From contig PLEB01000196.1 of assembly GCA_003136915.1 (NCBI GenBank), positions 4,757-12,371 of the forward strand: 7,615 nucleotides of DNA. Direction: 5' to 3'. Source of the DNA: Chitinophagaceae bacterium (lineage in GTDB: Bacteria > Bacteroidota > Bacteroidia > Chitinophagales > Chitinophagaceae). A program made the position numbers and the translations under genes. The notes beneath the pieces are model-generated. The model was not told where the DNA came from. It did not search any database and was given only the letters and a program-made list of their open reading frames with translations. Of this stretch, positions 6,779 through 7,615 are shown piece by piece (the first letter of the stretch is position 1; every line of letters begins with the position of its first letter).

Positions 6779-7615
6779 TTATTTTTTTCTAAAATAAATG
6801 CGGATAGGTACACCTTCAAATGGAAAGCTTTTTCGCAACTGATTCTCCAGGTAATTTCTATAAGGCCGTTTCACATCATCAGGATAGTTGCAGAAAAATG
6901 CAAATGAAGGAACAGGCGTAGGTAGCTGGGCCACATATTTGATCTTAATGGCGTTGCCACGCACCACCGGCGCGTGATAAGCTTCCACTGCTTTTAACAT
7001 CACTTCATTTAGTTTGGAAGTCGGAATCTTGCGCTGCCGGTTTTCATAAACCTCCAGGGCCGTTTCGATAACCTTAAATATCCGGGTTTTCTCCGTCGCT
7101 GAAATAAACAGAATTGGCAGATCGGTAAATGGTGCAAAGCGGTCCTTAAGCTGTTTACTGTAATCCCTGGAGGTATTGGTTTCCTTGTCCATGAGATCCC
7201 ATTTGTTTACGACCACCACAATTCCTTTTCCTTTTTTCACAGCCAGGCTGAATATATTCAGATCCTGTGCGGTCAGACCCTTCGGTGCCTCCAGCATCAT
7301 CAGGCAAACATCGGCTTCATCCATAGCCTTTATGGCACGGATAACGGAATAAAATTCCAGGTCCTCATGCACTTTTGTTTTTCTGCGTATTCCGGCGGTA
7401 TCGATCAGGATGAATTCTTTATGAAATAAATTGTAGTGGGTGTGGGTGCTGTCCCGGGTAGTCCCTGCTATTTCACTTACAATTGCGCGTTCGCGACCCA
7501 CGAGTGCATTCAGCAAGGAAGATTTACCGACATTAGGTTGACCGATGATAGCAAATTTTGGCAATGGGGAACTATCAGCATCCTGATCATTTTCCGGAAT
7601 AAGCTCGGTAATGGC
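6779..7615 (-). CDS. der: Ribosome-assembly GTPase Der (EngA), C-terminal part, cut by window edge
   Basis: The reading frame is open to the window edge and gives the last 278 residues of Der, an essential GTPase with two G domains in tandem that is needed for 50S subunit maturation. Visible are the end of the acidic inter-domain linker (residues 1-18 of the fragment, with ENDQDADSS) and the complete second G domain. That domain has the P-loop GQPNVGKSS (25-33), switch I GTTRDST, DTAGIRRK, NKWD and SATEK. The C-terminal KH-like domain follows, with KIKYVAQLPTPVPSFAFF, NYLENQLRKSFPF and GVPIRIYFRKK. All nucleotide-binding motifs of the second domain are intact; the first G domain lies outside. 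A TTG at 7564-7562 could be read as a start, but it lies in the linker and the frame continues upstream, so it is not the real start. Confidence 0.96.
   Translation of the reverse strand, partial: AITELIPENDQDADSSPLPKFAIIGQPNVGKSSLLNALVGRERAIVSEIAGTTRDSTHTHYNLFHKEFILIDTAGIRRKTKVHEDLEFYSVIRAIKAMDEADVCLMMLEAPKGLTAQDLNIFSLAVKKGKGIVVVVNKWDLMDKETNTSRDYSKQLKDRFAPFTDLPILFISATEKTRIFKVIETALEVYENRQRKIPTSKLNEVMLKAVEAYHAPVVRGNAIKIKYVAQLPTPVPSFAFFCNYPDDVKRPYRNYLENQLRKSFPFEGVPIRIYFRKK

Noticed and set aside
6424..6792. Rightward 122-residue open frame with hydrophobic stretches
   Set aside because: It lies antisense to the lipoprotein gene, begins inside the terminator stem, and its Ala/Val-rich sequence is explained by the complement of the Ala/Ser/Asp-rich lipoprotein codons.
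7562..7564. TTG as a start codon for a shorter Der of 261 residues
   Set aside because: The codon lies in the acidic linker between the two G domains and the frame stays open to the window edge with typical linker sequence, so this is an internal Leu.

Overview
The window looks like an ordinary chromosomal stretch of a Bacteroidota genome, most likely near the Chitinophagaceae; the family-level guess is inference. Three things point there. Start codons lack Shine-Dalgarno sequences. Several upstream regions carry the Bacteroidota promoter signature TTTG-N18/19-TAnnTTTG. The gene content (a DUF4954-type protein, a SET-domain protein and a Der with a typical Bacteroidota C-terminus) also fits. 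Base composition is about 45-57% GC in the sampled core genes, with one clearly AT-richer gene near 6 kb.

Layout. Positions 1-146 hold the start of a leftward gene for a SET-domain protein, cut by the window edge. An 81-base divergent spacer separates it from a rightward series: the magnesium channel/transporter mgtE (228-1634), the glucosamine-6-phosphate synthase glmS (1707-3542) and a 742-residue DUF4954-type left-handed beta-helix protein (3571-5799). The last lies only 28 bases behind glmS and is probably cotranscribed with it. After a 131-base gap comes a small AT-rich gene for a secreted protein of unknown function (5931-6362). It converges on a leftward mini-gene for a 76-residue Ala/Lys/Asp-rich lipoprotein (6465-6695), which has its own near-consensus promoter and a perfect-stem intrinsic terminator. 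The right end (6779-7615) is the C-terminal two thirds of the ribosome-assembly GTPase Der, read leftward and open through the edge.

How they work together. glmS commits fructose-6-phosphate to amino-sugar synthesis (peptidoglycan and lipopolysaccharide precursors), and the beta-helix protein behind it may belong to the same or a neighbouring sugar pathway, though its function is unknown. mgtE supplies Mg2+ and der supports 50S assembly; both are housekeeping genes with no clear link to their neighbours. No mobile element, CRISPR array, tRNA or rRNA was seen. The points most worth attention are the glmS-linked DUF4954 protein with its duplicated HNSR motif, the promoter elements that abut the mgtE and glmS start codons and suggest leaderless or near-leaderless mRNAs, and the self-contained lipoprotein mini-gene.
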